Shown: one piece after another, positions 8,251 through 17,577 of the stretch
How the letters are laid out: each line of letters starts with the position of its first letter
How positions within the stretch are numbered: position 1 is the first letter of the stretch
Assembly (NCBI RefSeq): GCF_000412675.1
Contig: NC_021505.1
Coordinates: 3,032,501 to 3,096,500 of the forward strand
Length of the DNA stretch: 64,000 bases
Reading direction: 5' to 3'
DNA from: Pseudomonas putida NBRC 14164
GTDB lineage: Bacteria > Pseudomonadota > Gammaproteobacteria > Pseudomonadales > Pseudomonadaceae
Notes under the pieces: model-generated
Database searches by the model: none
What the model was told of the DNA's origin: nothing
What the model saw: the letters and a program-made list of their open reading frames with translations, nothing else
Made by a program: the position numbers and the translations under genes

Positions 8251-10641
8251 TTATGATTCAAACACGTGTGCGCGCGCTGCACGGTTGGCTTTGACCGCAA
8301 CCAGGGGTTTGCCGAGGTTGAACCAGGCGGCCAAGGCCGGCAGCAGGAAAATGGCCCCAAGTACATTGACCAGAAACATGAACGATAGCAATACCCCCAT
8401 ATCGGCCTGGAATTTCAGCGGTGCAAAGGCCCAGGTGCACACCCCGATCGCCATGGTCAGGGCAGTGAAAACAGCTGCTGTTCCGCGTTGGCACATGGCC
8501 TGGTAGAACGCGTGGCGCAGGTTGGCGCCCCCGGCCATCTCGTGCTGGATTCGCTCATACAGGTAAATGCCGTAGTCGACCCCGACGCCAACCCCAAGCG
8601 CCATCACCGGCAGGGTCGCCACCTTCAACCCGATGCCAAGCATGGCCATCAGTGCATTGCACAGTACCGCCACGATGGCCAGCGGCACCAGGATGCACAA
8701 CACCGCGCGCAACGATTTGAAGGTCAACCAGCAGAACAACAGCACCGAGCCAAACAACGCCACCAGCATCAGCACTTCGGCGCGCTTGACCGCATCATTG
8801 GACGCCGCCATTACCCCCACATTGCCACCGCCGAGAAAGAACCTGATTTCCGGCACCTGGACCTGGGCAATGATCAGCTTGGCCTCCTGGACCACATGCG
8901 AGACCGTGGCGCCATCGTGGTCGGTGAGAAACACCAGAATCTGCATCTGCTGGCAGCCATCGGTCACCAGGCCGTCCTCGGGCATGTAGGCACGGGCACC
9001 TTGACTCAAGCCCCGGGCCGACCCAGGAATGGCCGCCCAACGTGGGTTGCCTTCGTTGTTGCCGGCAATCACCGTCTTGCCAAAGCCGGCCACCGACTGC
9101 ACCGACTGCACGCCGGTGACGCTGCGCATCTGGAAGTCAAAGGCTTCCACCGCACGCATCACCGATGGTGACAGGCATGCCTCTTCCATGCCCTGGGCCT
9201 GGACGAACACCGCCAGCACATCCAGGCCGATGGAATAGCTGCTGACAATTTTGCTGTTGTCCTGGTTATAGCGCGACTCGGCGCGCAGTTCCGGTGCGCC
9301 AGCACCGATGTCACCGACTTCCAGCTGCCGGGCCTTGAGCACCGCCACGCCCAGCAAACTCACGCTGAGCACCAGCACCGCCAGGGCCGGGCGCGGTTCG
9401 GCCAGCGCCGACAAGCGCCACCACAGCGGGTGCCTGCCCTGCTGCTGGACGCACTCCTTGCTCAGCACACTACGCTCCAGGCGCAGGTAGGAAATAATGA
9501 TCGGCAACATCAGCTTGTTGGTGATGATCATCAGCATCACGCCGATGCAGGCCGTCACCCCCAGTTCATGCACGATAGGGATGTCGATCAGCATGATCAC
9601 GCCAAAGCCCAAGGCATTCATCAGCAACGCCAGGGAGCCAGGAATGAAGATCTTGCAAAAGGCCAGGTGCGCCGCCTGCAGCGAATTCTTGCCGGCCAGC
9701 ACTTCCTGTTTCCAGGCATTGGTCATCTGCACGGCGTGCGAAACGCCAATGGAAAAAATCAGGAACGGCACCAGGATCGACATCGGGTCGATACCCAGGC
9801 CCATCAGCGGCAACAAGCCCAGCAGCCACACCACCGGCAACAACGCCACCAACAGCGCCACTACGGTCAGGCGCAACGAGCGTGAATAAAGCCACAGCAA
9901 CAGGCCGGTGATCAGGAAGGCGACGACAAAAAAGCCGATCACGGTCATCAGCCCTTCGACAACATCACCCACCAGTTTGGCGAAACCGACAATGTTGATC
10001 TCGATCTGATCGCTGCTGTACTTGTCGCGAATGTCCTCCAGACGCTTGGCGACTTCAACATAACTGACCGATTTGCCTGTTTGTGGGTCAACGTCCTGCA
10101 AGTCGGCCCGGACCATGGCCGACTTCAGGTCATTGGCCACCAGCCGCCCGACCTGCCCCGAGCGCGCGGCGTTGCTGCGTACCTGGGCCAGGTCTTCGAC
10201 GCTGGCGGTAAAGCGTGGCGGTACGACTACATCACCAAAAAAGCCTTCTTCGGTGATCTCGATGTAACGCACGTTGGCGGTGAACAGCGAGGTTACGCTG
10301 GCGCGGCTGACCCCGTTGATGAAGAACACATCGTCAGTCACCTTGCGCAGCGTGTCGAGGAACTCGGGGTTGTAGATGTCACCCTCGCCCTTCCATCTGA
10401 CGCTCACCAGAAAGCGGTTGGCGCCGGTGAAGTACTGGCTGAATTCGAGGAAGTTGAGCATGTACTCATGCCGCACCGGGATCTGCTTATTGAAGCCAGG
10501 GTCGAGCTGGGTATGCGTGGCGCTATAGCCCAGGCCCAGGGTCAGCAGCAGGAACACCGTCAACAGCAGTTTGCGTCGTGCCAACAGCAGGTCGGCGCAA
10601 CGCTCGACCAGGCGCCCGGCTCGGGCTTTAGCGTACTTCAT
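8251..10641 (-). CDS. MMPL/RND-family lipid transporter
   Basis: A 796-residue transporter with about 12 membrane helices. There is one N-terminal helix, a large periplasmic loop (to about residue 200), a five-helix block, a second periplasmic loop and a final five-helix block. ALGVGVGVDYGIYLYERI is the conserved RND motif in the fourth helix of the second repeat. Such HpnN/MmpL-like exporters move hydrophobic lipids across the inner membrane or periplasm. ATG 10641 has AAGGAG and overlaps the YCF48 gene by 14 bp, implying coupled translation. In proteobacterial sterol and terpenoid clusters this pump recurs with YCF48, DUF1302 and DUF1329 proteins, all present here. Steroid transport is an inference. 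Confidence 0.88.
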   Translation of the reverse strand: MKYAKARAGRLVERCADLLLARRKLLLTVFLLLTLGLGYSATHTQLDPGFNKQIPVRHEYMLNFLEFSQYFTGANRFLVSVRWKGEGDIYNPEFLDTLRKVTDDVFFINGVSRASVTSLFTANVRYIEITEEGFFGDVVVPPRFTASVEDLAQVRSNAARSGQVGRLVANDLKSAMVRADLQDVDPQTGKSVSYVEVAKRLEDIRDKYSSDQIEINIVGFAKLVGDVVEGLMTVIGFFVVAFLITGLLLWLYSRSLRLTVVALLVALLPVVWLLGLLPLMGLGIDPMSILVPFLIFSIGVSHAVQMTNAWKQEVLAGKNSLQAAHLAFCKIFIPGSLALLMNALGFGVIMLIDIPIVHELGVTACIGVMLMIITNKLMLPIIISYLRLERSVLSKECVQQQGRHPLWWRLSALAEPRPALAVLVLSVSLLGVAVLKARQLEVGDIGAGAPELRAESRYNQDNSKIVSSYSIGLDVLAVFVQAQGMEEACLSPSVMRAVEAFDFQMRSVTGVQSVQSVAGFGKTVIAGNNEGNPRWAAIPGSARGLSQGARAYMPEDGLVTDGCQQMQILVFLTDHDGATVSHVVQEAKLIIAQVQVPEIRFFLGGGNVGVMAASNDAVKRAEVLMLVALFGSVLLFCWLTFKSLRAVLCILVPLAIVAVLCNALMAMLGIGLKVATLPVMALGVGVGVDYGIYLYERIQHEMAGGANLRHAFYQAMCQRGTAAVFTALTMAIGVCTWAFAPLKFQADMGVLLSFMFLVNVLGAIFLLPALAAWFNLGKPLVAVKANRAARAHVFES

Positions 10642-11671
10642 GCACTTGCTCTCCTTTGCCCAGAGCGGCAACGCTGTTACCGTTCCCCTGGAAAACGCCC
10701 CGTTCACCGGCTACCAGCAACTGATCGGTGCCCACCACGATGGCTGCGGTCAAGGTGCCCAACCCCGGTTGGCGGGTGGTGCCGATCAAGCGGCCTTCTG
10801 TGTCCAGGCGCACCATTGAGCTGCCGCCGCCGACAATCAGTACGCCGCTGTGGTCTGGTAGCACAACATGGCCATAAAGCGGCTGGGTATTGCCAACCTT
10901 GATCGCCTGCCACTGCTCACCGAAGTTGTCGGTGACAAACACATGGCCGCGCATGCCATAGGTCACCCAACGCTGGGCGCTCAGGCGAACCACGCCAAAC
11001 AGTGAGCCGTTGTAGAACGCCGGCAACTGTTGCCAATGCTGCCCGTTATCGGCGCTGCGCATGACCAGGCCCTGTTCGCCGACCAGCATGCGCCGGCCAT
11101 CGCTGCCGCCATCCAGCGCATTGAGATGAGCACGGTCGACCTCCAGCGCCACCGCGCGCCAACTGCGCCCGGCATCGTCGGACTGGTAGAACTTGCCGTA
11201 GCTGCCGAACACGACAACCTGCTTGCCACCGGCCGCCCACGCACCGAGCAGCGGCTCACCAGCTGCGGGATCAAAATGCACCTCTTGCCAGCTGCTGCCA
11301 GCGTCATTGGAGCGCAGAATCAGGCTGTCCTGGCCAACGGCGACCAATTGCTCGGGGTTCAACGCGGTCAAAGCCGTCAGGGAAATCTGACGTTGCGGCT
11401 CGACTGTGGCTTGCTGCCAGCTGCGGCCGCGGTCGTCGCTGATCAGGATGGTGCCGCGCTCACCCACCGCCACCTGACGGGTGCCCAGATTGAGCAGGCC
11501 GTTTATCTGCATGCGCTCGGTATTCAGTGTGGTCTGGGCAATGTTCAGCGCGCCGCGTGGGGTAAATGCCAGCGCAACGATTGCGGCAACCGTAATGCAC
11601 ACGAAATAGGCAATAAGCTTGGCGCATGGGCGACTGCGTGCAGCGACATCCAGGCGCTCGACAATAGACAT
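10628..11671 (-). CDS. YCF48/BNR-repeat beta-propeller protein, partner of the RND pump
   Basis: A 347-residue protein with an N-terminal membrane anchor (CAKLIAYFVCITVAAIVALAF), then repeated propeller blades. The blades carry Asp-box-like motifs such as DDRGRSW, NDAGSSW, DDAGRSW and ADNGQHW. This is the photosystem-II-stability-factor (YCF48) type of propeller and is most likely periplasmic. A GTG/ATG extension to 11770 is possible, but ATG 11671 has a GAGGG ribosome site and gives a clean anchor. It is the first gene of the YCF48-RND-luxR unit and overlaps the pump gene. It may be an accessory subunit of the RND transporter; no enzymatic residues are evident. Confidence 0.85.
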   Translation of the reverse strand: MSIVERLDVAARSRPCAKLIAYFVCITVAAIVALAFTPRGALNIAQTTLNTERMQINGLLNLGTRQVAVGERGTILISDDRGRSWQQATVEPQRQISLTALTALNPEQLVAVGQDSLILRSNDAGSSWQEVHFDPAAGEPLLGAWAAGGKQVVVFGSYGKFYQSDDAGRSWRAVALEVDRAHLNALDGGSDGRRMLVGEQGLVMRSADNGQHWQQLPAFYNGSLFGVVRLSAQRWVTYGMRGHVFVTDNFGEQWQAIKVGNTQPLYGHVVLPDHSGVLIVGGGSSMVRLDTEGRLIGTTRQPGLGTLTAAIVVGTDQLLVAGERGVFQGNGNSVAALGKGEQVHEVR

Positions 11672-11767
11672 ACGGTCCACCCTCTTGTTCTTGTAGTCGT
11701 GAATCACCGCGCCACCTGGGCGCGGTGTCTGAGGTGTGTAGATAGTCCGTCTGCTCGACCTGCGGGA

Positions 11768-11785
11768 CATCGTCCAAATGGCCTA
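11768..11785 (-). promoter_or_regulatory. Steroid-regulon dyad (site C), YCF48-RND-luxR promoter
   Basis: Gene-direction sequence TAGGCC-ATTT-GGACGATG has one mismatch in the left arm. GACTAT (11742-11747) lies 20 nt downstream and the ATG at 11671 follows after a 70-nt leader. It places the regulator gene under its own presumed operator. Confidence 0.68.
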
Positions 11786-11813
11786 CCCCGCTGCCGATAG
11801 ACAGAACCGCGGA

Positions 11814-13022
11814 TCAGTCCAGCTCGAACAGGCCCGCCGCGCCCATGCCCCCCCCGATGCACATGGCCACGACCACGTAGCGCACGCCGCGGCGGCGCCC
11901 TTCCAGCAGGCCATGACCGACCATACGCGCACCCGACATGCCGAACGGGTGACCAATCGAAATAGCCCCGCCGTTGACGTTCAGGCGCTCCGCAGGGATG
12001 CCCAGGGCGTCGCGGCAATGCAGGACCTGGCAGGCAAAGGCTTCGTTGATTTCCCACAGCCCGATGTCGGCCACGCTCAAACCGAAGCGTTTGAGCAGCT
12101 TGGGCACCGCCAGCACCGGGCCGATGCCCATTTCTTCCGGCGCGCAGCCGGCCACGGCGATGCCGCGGTACGTCCCCAGCGGCTTCAGGCCAAGCCGGGC
12201 GGCCTCGGCCCGGCTCATCAGCAAGCTGGCCGATGCGCCGTCGGAGAACTGTGAGGCGTTGCCGGCGGTAATGAACTCGCCCTGCTCGACCCATTGGCCG
12301 TTCTTCCACACGGGTTTCAACGCCGCCAGGTCTTCGAAGCGGGTCGAAGGACGGTTGCACTCGTCGCGCTCGGCCACCACCTGCTCATGGCCATCGGGCT
12401 GGCCTTCCTTGTCAAAGCGCAGCTTGCGCACTTGCAGCGGTACGATTTCTTCGTCGAACAGGCCGTCGCGCTGGGCGGCTGCGGTGCGCTGCTGACTTTG
12501 CAGTGAGTAGTCGTCCTGGGCCGCGCGACTGATGCCATAGCGCCGGGCAACGATCTCGGCGGTTTCGATCATCGGGATATAGGCGCTTGGCATGCACGCC
12601 AGCACCGCCTCCGACTGGTTGCGGTAGGTGTTCTTGTGCTTGTTCTGGGTCAGCGACAGCGACTCGACCCCCCCGCCAATGACAATGCTCATTTCACCGG
12701 CCAGAATGTTCTTCGCCGCCATGCCGATACTGATCAGGCCGGAAGCGCACATACGGTCCAGGGCCATGCCCGGCACGCTGTCGGGCAAACCGCCGGTGTA
12801 GGCACACAGCCTGCCAATGTTGTAGCCCTGGGTGCCCTGCTGTACCGCCGCGCCCATGATCACGTCATCCACCGCGCCAGGCTCGATACCGGCACGCTCG
12901 ACCACCGCGCGCACCACATGGCCGCCAAGCACCGGGGCTTCGGTGTCGTTGAAAGAGCCGCGAAAGGATTTGCTCAGCGCGGTACGGGCAGTCGCTACGA
13001 TTACAACGTCTTGCTTGTCCAT
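11814..13022 (-). CDS. Thiolase (acetyl-CoA acyltransferase, FadA type)
   Basis: A 402-residue thiolase. The nucleophilic Cys is C92 ([13 protein letters not shown]), NEAF is present, the catalytic His is H358 ([14 protein letters not shown]) and the second Cys is C388 (AMCIGGGMG). Both active-site cysteines and the histidine are intact, so it should perform CoA-dependent thiolysis. The frame runs open another 117 codons upstream, but that is only the shadow of the MaoC gene. ATG 13022 begins the real protein, 8 bp after the MaoC stop. It is the third gene of the ipdF-MaoC-thiolase unit and probably removes acetyl- or propionyl-CoA during ring C/D or side-chain oxidation. The exact substrate is unknown. 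Confidence 0.9.
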   Translation of the reverse strand: MDKQDVVIVATARTALSKSFRGSFNDTEAPVLGGHVVRAVVERAGIEPGAVDDVIMGAAVQQGTQGYNIGRLCAYTGGLPDSVPGMALDRMCASGLISIGMAAKNILAGEMSIVIGGGVESLSLTQNKHKNTYRNQSEAVLACMPSAYIPMIETAEIVARRYGISRAAQDDYSLQSQQRTAAAQRDGLFDEEIVPLQVRKLRFDKEGQPDGHEQVVAERDECNRPSTRFEDLAALKPVWKNGQWVEQGEFITAGNASQFSDGASASLLMSRAEAARLGLKPLGTYRGIAVAGCAPEEMGIGPVLAVPKLLKRFGLSVADIGLWEINEAFACQVLHCRDALGIPAERLNVNGGAISIGHPFGMSGARMVGHGLLEGRRRGVRYVVVAMCIGGGMGAAGLFELD

Positions 13023-13030
13023 GAACAGGC

Positions 13031-13501
13031 TCACTCGGTGATGGGGTTGAAGGTGTAACGGCTGATGGTGTCGACCACGCAGCCAGGGCGTTCGGCGCCC
13101 TCGATCTCGACGCTGATGCGCACCACCAGCTGTACCGCGCTGCCGATCAGCTCGGCGCTGACAATCTGGCCTCTGCCGCGTACCCGCGCGCCGACTTTCA
13201 CCACGGCGGGGAATCGCACGCGGTCGGTGCCGTAGTTCACCCCCATGGCCATGTTGTCGATGCTCATCAGCTGCGGCATGAACAGGTTGGCCAGCGCCAG
13301 GGTCAGGTAGCCATGGGCGATGCACGCCCCGAACGGGCCATTGGCGGCGCGCTCGGGGTCGACATGTATCCACTGCTGATCGCCAGTGGCTTCGGCAAAC
13401 AGATTGACCCGCGCCTGGGTCAGCTGCAGCCAGTCGGTGACGCCCAAGTCCAGGCCCTGGGCTTTGAGCATTTGCTCGGCGCTACTGAATCGGGTGCTCA
13501 T
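13031..13501 (-). CDS. MaoC-family (R)-enoyl-CoA hydratase
   Basis: A 156-residue single hot-dog domain. The hydratase-2 motif is clear: [15 protein letters not shown] then [16 protein letters not shown], giving the catalytic Asp/His pair. It would hydrate a trans-2-enoyl-CoA to the (R)-3-hydroxyacyl-CoA. ATG 13501 lies 9 bp after the ipdF stop, and the thiolase follows 8 bp downstream. An (R)-specific hydratase beside a thiolase and an SDR suggests a beta-oxidation step on a steroid-derived CoA thioester. Confidence 0.88.
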   Translation of the reverse strand: MSTRFSSAEQMLKAQGLDLGVTDWLQLTQARVNLFAEATGDQQWIHVDPERAANGPFGACIAHGYLTLALANLFMPQLMSIDNMAMGVNYGTDRVRFPAVVKVGARVRGRGQIVSAELIGSAVQLVVRISVEIEGAERPGCVVDTISRYTFNPITE

Positions 13502-13510
13502 GGGGTGCCC

Positions 13511-14296
13511 TCAAGCCTGTTGTGAACTGACCGACAGCACTTCGCCGACCATGTAGGAGGCGTAATCGCTGGCCAGGAAGATCATGACGTTGGCGACTTC
13601 CCACACTTCAGCGGCGCGGCCGAAGGCTTCACGGTCGGCCAGTTTGGCCAGCAGTTCTTCGCTGCTGGCCTTCTTGAGAAAATCGTGCAAGGCAATCGAC
13701 GGCGACACGGCGTTGATGCGCACCCCGCTTTCGGCGGCTTCAAGCGCGCTGCAGCGGGTCAGCGCCATGACCCCGGCCTTGGCGGCGGCGTAGTGTGCCT
13801 GCTCTTTTTGCGCACGCCAGCCGAGTACTGAAGCGTTGTTGACGATCGCCCCGCTCCCTCGGCGTTCCATATGCGGCAGCATCGCGCGGGTCATGCGGAA
13901 GGTGCCGGTGAGGGTCACATCAATTACCCGCAGCCATTCCTCGTCGCTCATCTCGGTGACCCGCCTGGAACCACCAAGGCCTGCGTTGTTGATCAGCACA
14001 TCGACGCCGCCAAGGGCCTGTTCGGCGGCGGCGACCAGGGCTTGCACCTCGGTCTCGACGGTGACGTTGCACAGCTGGCCGTACACGGCCTGCAAGCCGG
14101 TGTCGGCCTTGAGCTGTTCCACCGCCTGCTCCAGGCGCCGGGGATGAACATCGGAAATCATCAGGGCGCGGCAGCCTTCTTCGGCGCAGCGCCTGGCTGC
14201 GGCATAGCCGATGCCAGCGCCGGCGGCGGCAGTGATGAGCACGGATTTGCCAGCCAGCAACTGGTGGCCTGGCACATAAGGAGGGGCTTGTTTCAC
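13511..14296 (-). CDS. ipdF: IpdF-like SDR (ring-D 5-hydroxy-indane-propionyl-CoA dehydrogenase)
   Basis: A 261-residue SDR that matches mycobacterial IpdF (Rv3559c), as recalled, over its whole length. Shared features are ITAAAGAGIGYAAARRCAEEG, the unusual IVNNASVLGWRAQKEQAHYA around the active site with YAAAK, an INAVSPSIA segment, and FGRAAEVWEVA with FLASDYASYMVGEVLSVSSQ. IpdF oxidises the C5-hydroxyl of the indane CoA thioester made after ring-B opening. It is the first gene of a three-gene unit with site D 62 nt upstream. The long exact resemblance makes this one of the firmer assignments. Confidence 0.9.
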   Translation of the reverse strand: MKQAPPYVPGHQLLAGKSVLITAAAGAGIGYAAARRCAEEGCRALMISDVHPRRLEQAVEQLKADTGLQAVYGQLCNVTVETEVQALVAAAEQALGGVDVLINNAGLGGSRRVTEMSDEEWLRVIDVTLTGTFRMTRAMLPHMERRGSGAIVNNASVLGWRAQKEQAHYAAAKAGVMALTRCSALEAAESGVRINAVSPSIALHDFLKKASSEELLAKLADREAFGRAAEVWEVANVMIFLASDYASYMVGEVLSVSSQQA

Positions 14297-14357
14297 GCGG
14301 TATACCTCTGACAGAAAACAGGTTGTCGACAGGTATAAAGGCCGCAGGGGGCAGGCA

Positions 14358-14375
14358 CATCGTCAAAACGGACGG
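14358..14375 (-). promoter_or_regulatory. Steroid-regulon dyad (site D), ipdF promoter
   Basis: Gene-direction sequence CCGTCC-GTTT-TGACGATG has the left arm changed at two positions and one change in the right arm. TTATAC (14333-14338) lies 19 nt downstream, giving a 36-nt leader to the ipdF ATG. Confidence 0.62.
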
Positions 14376-14401
14376 GGTCGGTTGTGGCAGGGGAACAAGA
14401 G

Positions 14402-14428
14402 GCAGGCGCCGGTAATGCCGACGCCTGT
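14402..14428 (-). terminator. Possible weak terminator hairpin after the hsaC-ipd operon
   Basis: CAGGCG (14403-14408) and CGCCTG (14422-14427) can pair across a 13-nt loop, about 15 nt beyond the last stop codon. Only a pyrimidine-rich CTCTTGTT follows in gene direction, so termination is uncertain. Confidence 0.3.
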
Positions 14429-14442
14429 GCTTCAAGCTGCGC

Positions 14443-15321
14443 TCACGTGCCCCAGACCTTTTGCGCCTTGGGTGCTTCGCTGAGGATCGCATCGACCGCC
14501 GCCCCGACTTCAGCGACCTGCCAGCGTGCCCCCTTGTCGCGGGTAACGCCGGTACGCCAGCCATCACCCAGGGAAATCCGGCCACCTTGGCTCTCGAACA
14601 ACTGGCCGCTGACATGCCCGGAAGCCTCACTGCCCAGCCACACCACCAAAGGCGCGACGTTCTCTGCCGCCCAAGCGTCGAAGCTGCCGTCATCGGGCCG
14701 CTTGACCATGTCCGGCATTGCGCTTTCGGTCATCGCCGTACGCGCCGCCGGGGCCAGGGCGTTGGCGGTGACGCCATAGCGGGCCAGTTCCGCCGCCTGC
14801 ACCAGGGTCAGGGAAGCGATACCGCCTTTGGCCGCCGCATAGTTGGACTGCCCGATCGAGCCCTGCAAGCCGGCGCCGGAACTGGTATTGATAATGCGCG
14901 CCGCCACCGGCGTACCGGCCTTGGCCTGATCGCGCCAGCGCCGGCCGAGGATGTTGGCCAGGCAGTAATGCCCCTTCAGGTGCACGCGCATCACCATGTC
15001 CCAGTCCTCTTCCGACAGGCTGATGAACATGCGGTCACGCAAGACCCCGGCGTTGTTGACCAAAACATGCACTTCGTCGAACGCCGCCAATGCAGCATCG
15101 ACGATGCCTTGAGCGCTGCTCAGGGTGGTGATGTCGCCATCGTTGGCGATTGCTCGGCCACCCTTGGAGCAAATCTCGTCGACCACTGCCTCGGCGGCCT
15201 CGCGACGAATGTCATTGACCATCACATTGGCGCCTTCGGCGGCAAATGCCAACGCATACGCGCGGCCCAGCCCGCCACCGGCACCGGTGATGATCGCGGT
15301 ACGACCTGCACAGATTCCCAT
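14443..15321 (-). CDS. SDR, (3R)-hydroxyacyl-CoA dehydrogenase-like
   Basis: A 292-residue SDR resembling the dehydrogenase half of peroxisomal MFE-2 and the actinobacterial steroid beta-oxidation SDRs. It shows TGAGGGLGRAYALAFAAEGA, an NDI motif after the second strand, NNAGVLRD, INTSSGAGLQGSIGQSNYAAAK and an extended C-terminus of about 60 residues. These longer SDRs act on bulky 3-hydroxyacyl-CoA esters. It is the last gene of the ten-gene hsaC operon, 33 bp after fadA6. It probably oxidises a 3-hydroxyacyl-CoA before FadA6 thiolysis. An alternative role in side-chain oxidation cannot be excluded. Confidence 0.85.
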   Translation of the reverse strand: MGICAGRTAIITGAGGGLGRAYALAFAAEGANVMVNDIRREAAEAVVDEICSKGGRAIANDGDITTLSSAQGIVDAALAAFDEVHVLVNNAGVLRDRMFISLSEEDWDMVMRVHLKGHYCLANILGRRWRDQAKAGTPVAARIINTSSGAGLQGSIGQSNYAAAKGGIASLTLVQAAELARYGVTANALAPAARTAMTESAMPDMVKRPDDGSFDAWAAENVAPLVVWLGSEASGHVSGQLFESQGGRISLGDGWRTGVTRDKGARWQVAEVGAAVDAILSEAPKAQKVWGT

Positions 15322-15354
15322 AGGATGTTTTCCTGTTGTTGAGTGTGGGTGGCT

Positions 15355-16506
15355 TCAAAGCCGTTCGATGATGCTGACGTTGGCCTGGCCACCGCCTTCA
15401 CACATGGTCTGCAGGCCATAACGCCCGCCGGTGCGTTCAAGCGAATGCAGCAAGGTGGTCATCAAGCGCGCACCGGTAGCGCCCAGCGGGTGGCCAAGGG
15501 CGATGGCGCCGCCATTGACGTTGGTGCGAGCCGGGTCGTAATCGAGCTCCTTGGCCCAGGCCATGACCACCGAGGCAAACGCTTCGTTGATTTCCACAAG
15601 GTCGATATCAGCCATGCGCAGGCCAGCCTTCTTGAGCGCCGCACGGGTGGCTGCAATCGGTGCCGTGAGGTGCCAGATCGGGTCGTCGCCAAGCACCGAC
15701 AGGTGATGAATGCGTGCCCTGGGGGTCAGGTTGTAGCGCTTGAGCGCCGCCTCCGATACCACCAGCAAGGCCGCGGACGCATCGCAGGTCTGGCTCGATA
15801 CGGCGGCTGTGATCGACGGGAACTCAGCGCTTACAGGCTCCAGGCTGGCCATTTTCTCCAGGCTGCTGAACCGCGGCGTTTCATCAAAGGCCAGGCCTTC
15901 GCAGGCAACGATCTCACGGGCGAAATAGCCGGCTTCTGCGGCCGCCAAGGCACGACGATGGCTTTCCAGGGCAAACACCTCCATTTCTTCGCGGCTGATC
16001 TGCCAGTGATCGGCGATGCGCTGGGCGGCGTAAAACTGATTGACCGGCTGCTGCCCAAAGCGCGCCTGCCAGCCTTTGCTGCCGGAAAACGGGTCACTGA
16101 AGCCCAGCGGTTGGCCAGCGAGCATCGCCGACGAGATCGGGATCTGGGTCATGGTCTGCACACCACCGACAGCCACCACCTCCTGCATGCCACTCATCAC
16201 CGCTTGCGCGGCAAAATGCAGCGCCTGTTGCGACGAACCGCACTGCCGGTCGACCGTGGTGCCCGGCACGTTCAGCGGCAAGCCGGCAGCCAGCCAGCTG
16301 GTGCGAGCGATGTCACCCGCCTGCGAGCCGATGGCGTCGACACATCCGAAAATCACGTCGTCATACGCGTGGGCAGGAATGGCGTTGCGTTCGACCAGCG
16401 CTTTCAACACATGCGCGCCCAGGTCAATGGCATGCACATGGGCCAGGCTGCCTTTGCGTTTGCCCGTGGGGCTGCGCAGGGCATCGACGATATACGCTTG
16501 GGGCAT
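15355..16506 (-). CDS. fadA6: FadA6-like thiolase of ring C/D degradation
   Basis: A 383-residue thiolase strongly resembling mycobacterial FadA6 (Rv3556c) as recalled. Shared features are [42 protein letters not shown] (nucleophile C89), [29 protein letters not shown] (H339) and [18 protein letters not shown] (C369). FadA6 performs the thiolysis in final breakdown of the IpdAB ring-opened product. It sits between the SDR and two acyl-CoA dehydrogenases, with only 3 bp to the latter. All catalytic residues are present. Confidence 0.9.
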   Translation of the reverse strand: MPQAYIVDALRSPTGKRKGSLAHVHAIDLGAHVLKALVERNAIPAHAYDDVIFGCVDAIGSQAGDIARTSWLAAGLPLNVPGTTVDRQCGSSQQALHFAAQAVMSGMQEVVAVGGVQTMTQIPISSAMLAGQPLGFSDPFSGSKGWQARFGQQPVNQFYAAQRIADHWQISREEMEVFALESHRRALAAAEAGYFAREIVACEGLAFDETPRFSSLEKMASLEPVSAEFPSITAAVSSQTCDASAALLVVSEAALKRYNLTPRARIHHLSVLGDDPIWHLTAPIAATRAALKKAGLRMADIDLVEINEAFASVVMAWAKELDYDPARTNVNGGAIALGHPLGATGARLMTTLLHSLERTGGRYGLQTMCEGGGQANVSIIERL

Positions 16507-16509
16507 GGC

Positions 16510-17568
16510 TCAGTCCTCGAAGGTAGCGCCCGGCCCAAGCCGGGCTTCATCGCTGAGCACATAGGCGGCGACGCGGGTTTTATGGGTGGCACGGTCGCCC
16601 CAGGACGGGTCCAGCGACCACACGCGCTTCATGAACATCTGCAGGTCGACTTCCCAGGTGTAACCCATCGCACCGTGCACCTGGATACCGTGGCGCGCCG
16701 CCAGCCAGCTGGCGTCGCAACAGGCCAGCCGGGCCTGCGATACATAGACATCGGCGCGGCGATCCCCCTGCGCCAGGGCATAGGCCGCGCGATACAACAC
16801 AGGTTTGGCGAATTCGATCTTGCTGGCGATATCGGCCAGGTGATGCTTGACCGCCTGAAAGCTGCCGATCGGCTTGCCAAATTGCTTGCGCTGGGCCACG
16901 TAGTCCACCGACAGGTCGAGGATTCGCTGGGCCAGCCCGAGCAGTTGCCCGGCAACCGACAAGGCGCCGCGGTTCAAGGTATCGGCCCACAAGGCCCGCC
17001 CCTGTTCGCCGCCGATCAGCAAGGTGTCGCGAGTTGGCTGCCAGCTCACCAGGCCCAGGCGCCTGGAGGCATCGATACTGGCGTTGGCCTGCACATCGAC
17101 CTGCGCGCGCGGCACCGCATGCACCTCATCGCCGTGGGCAAGGATCAGCCACTCTGCCAGCGGTGCATCAGGCACCAACGGGTTGATCGGGTGGCCGATA
17201 GCCAGGCGCACGCTGCCATCGGCGATGCGCGGCAGCAGGCGGGCTTTGACCGGGTTGTCGTCTGGCAGGCCGTTGAGCAGCCCGGTGACCACATAAGCCG
17301 TGTCGGCCAGCGAGTCCGGGATGGCGTAGTAGCCCAGCTCCTGGGTCATCAGTGCCCAGGCCACATCGTCCATGCCCAGGCCACCGAACTGTTCGGGCAC
17401 CGACAATGCCGTCAGGCCCTGTTCGGCTATCTTGTTGCGCAAGTCAGCGGAGCGGCCTGTATCGGTTTCCCAGATCTCGCGCAGCATTTCGGGCGCCGCC
17501 TCGGTCATCAGGAAACGGCTGATGGCTTCGCGAAACGTGAGCTGATCATCGGTAAAGGTAAAGTCCAT
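16510..17568 (-). CDS. Acyl-CoA dehydrogenase, probable non-canonical (beta) subunit
   Basis: A 352-residue acyl-CoA dehydrogenase-fold protein. It has RKQFGKPIGSFQAVKHHLADI and QVHGAMGYTWEVDLQMFMKR, typical of the C-terminal domain. It lacks the Y-x-G-T-x-E-I-Q helix near the end that binds FAD in full-length family members. Its upstream neighbour keeps that helix. Steroid ACADs in actinobacteria and Pseudomonas work as alpha2beta2 heterotetramers with one degenerate chain, so these two are probably partners. It is 9 bp from the upstream gene. Substrate: probably an indane-derived acyl-CoA. Confidence 0.85.
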   Translation of the reverse strand: MDFTFTDDQLTFREAISRFLMTEAAPEMLREIWETDTGRSADLRNKIAEQGLTALSVPEQFGGLGMDDVAWALMTQELGYYAIPDSLADTAYVVTGLLNGLPDDNPVKARLLPRIADGSVRLAIGHPINPLVPDAPLAEWLILAHGDEVHAVPRAQVDVQANASIDASRRLGLVSWQPTRDTLLIGGEQGRALWADTLNRGALSVAGQLLGLAQRILDLSVDYVAQRKQFGKPIGSFQAVKHHLADIASKIEFAKPVLYRAAYALAQGDRRADVYVSQARLACCDASWLAARHGIQVHGAMGYTWEVDLQMFMKRVWSLDPSWGDRATHKTRVAAYVLSDEARLGPGATFED

Positions 17569-17577
17569 GGCCGGCTC

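Noticed and set aside
13023..13373. N-terminal extension of the thiolase by 117 codons
   Set aside because: The extra codons overlap the MaoC gene in another frame and are Arg-rich. The thiolase begins normally at ATG 13022.
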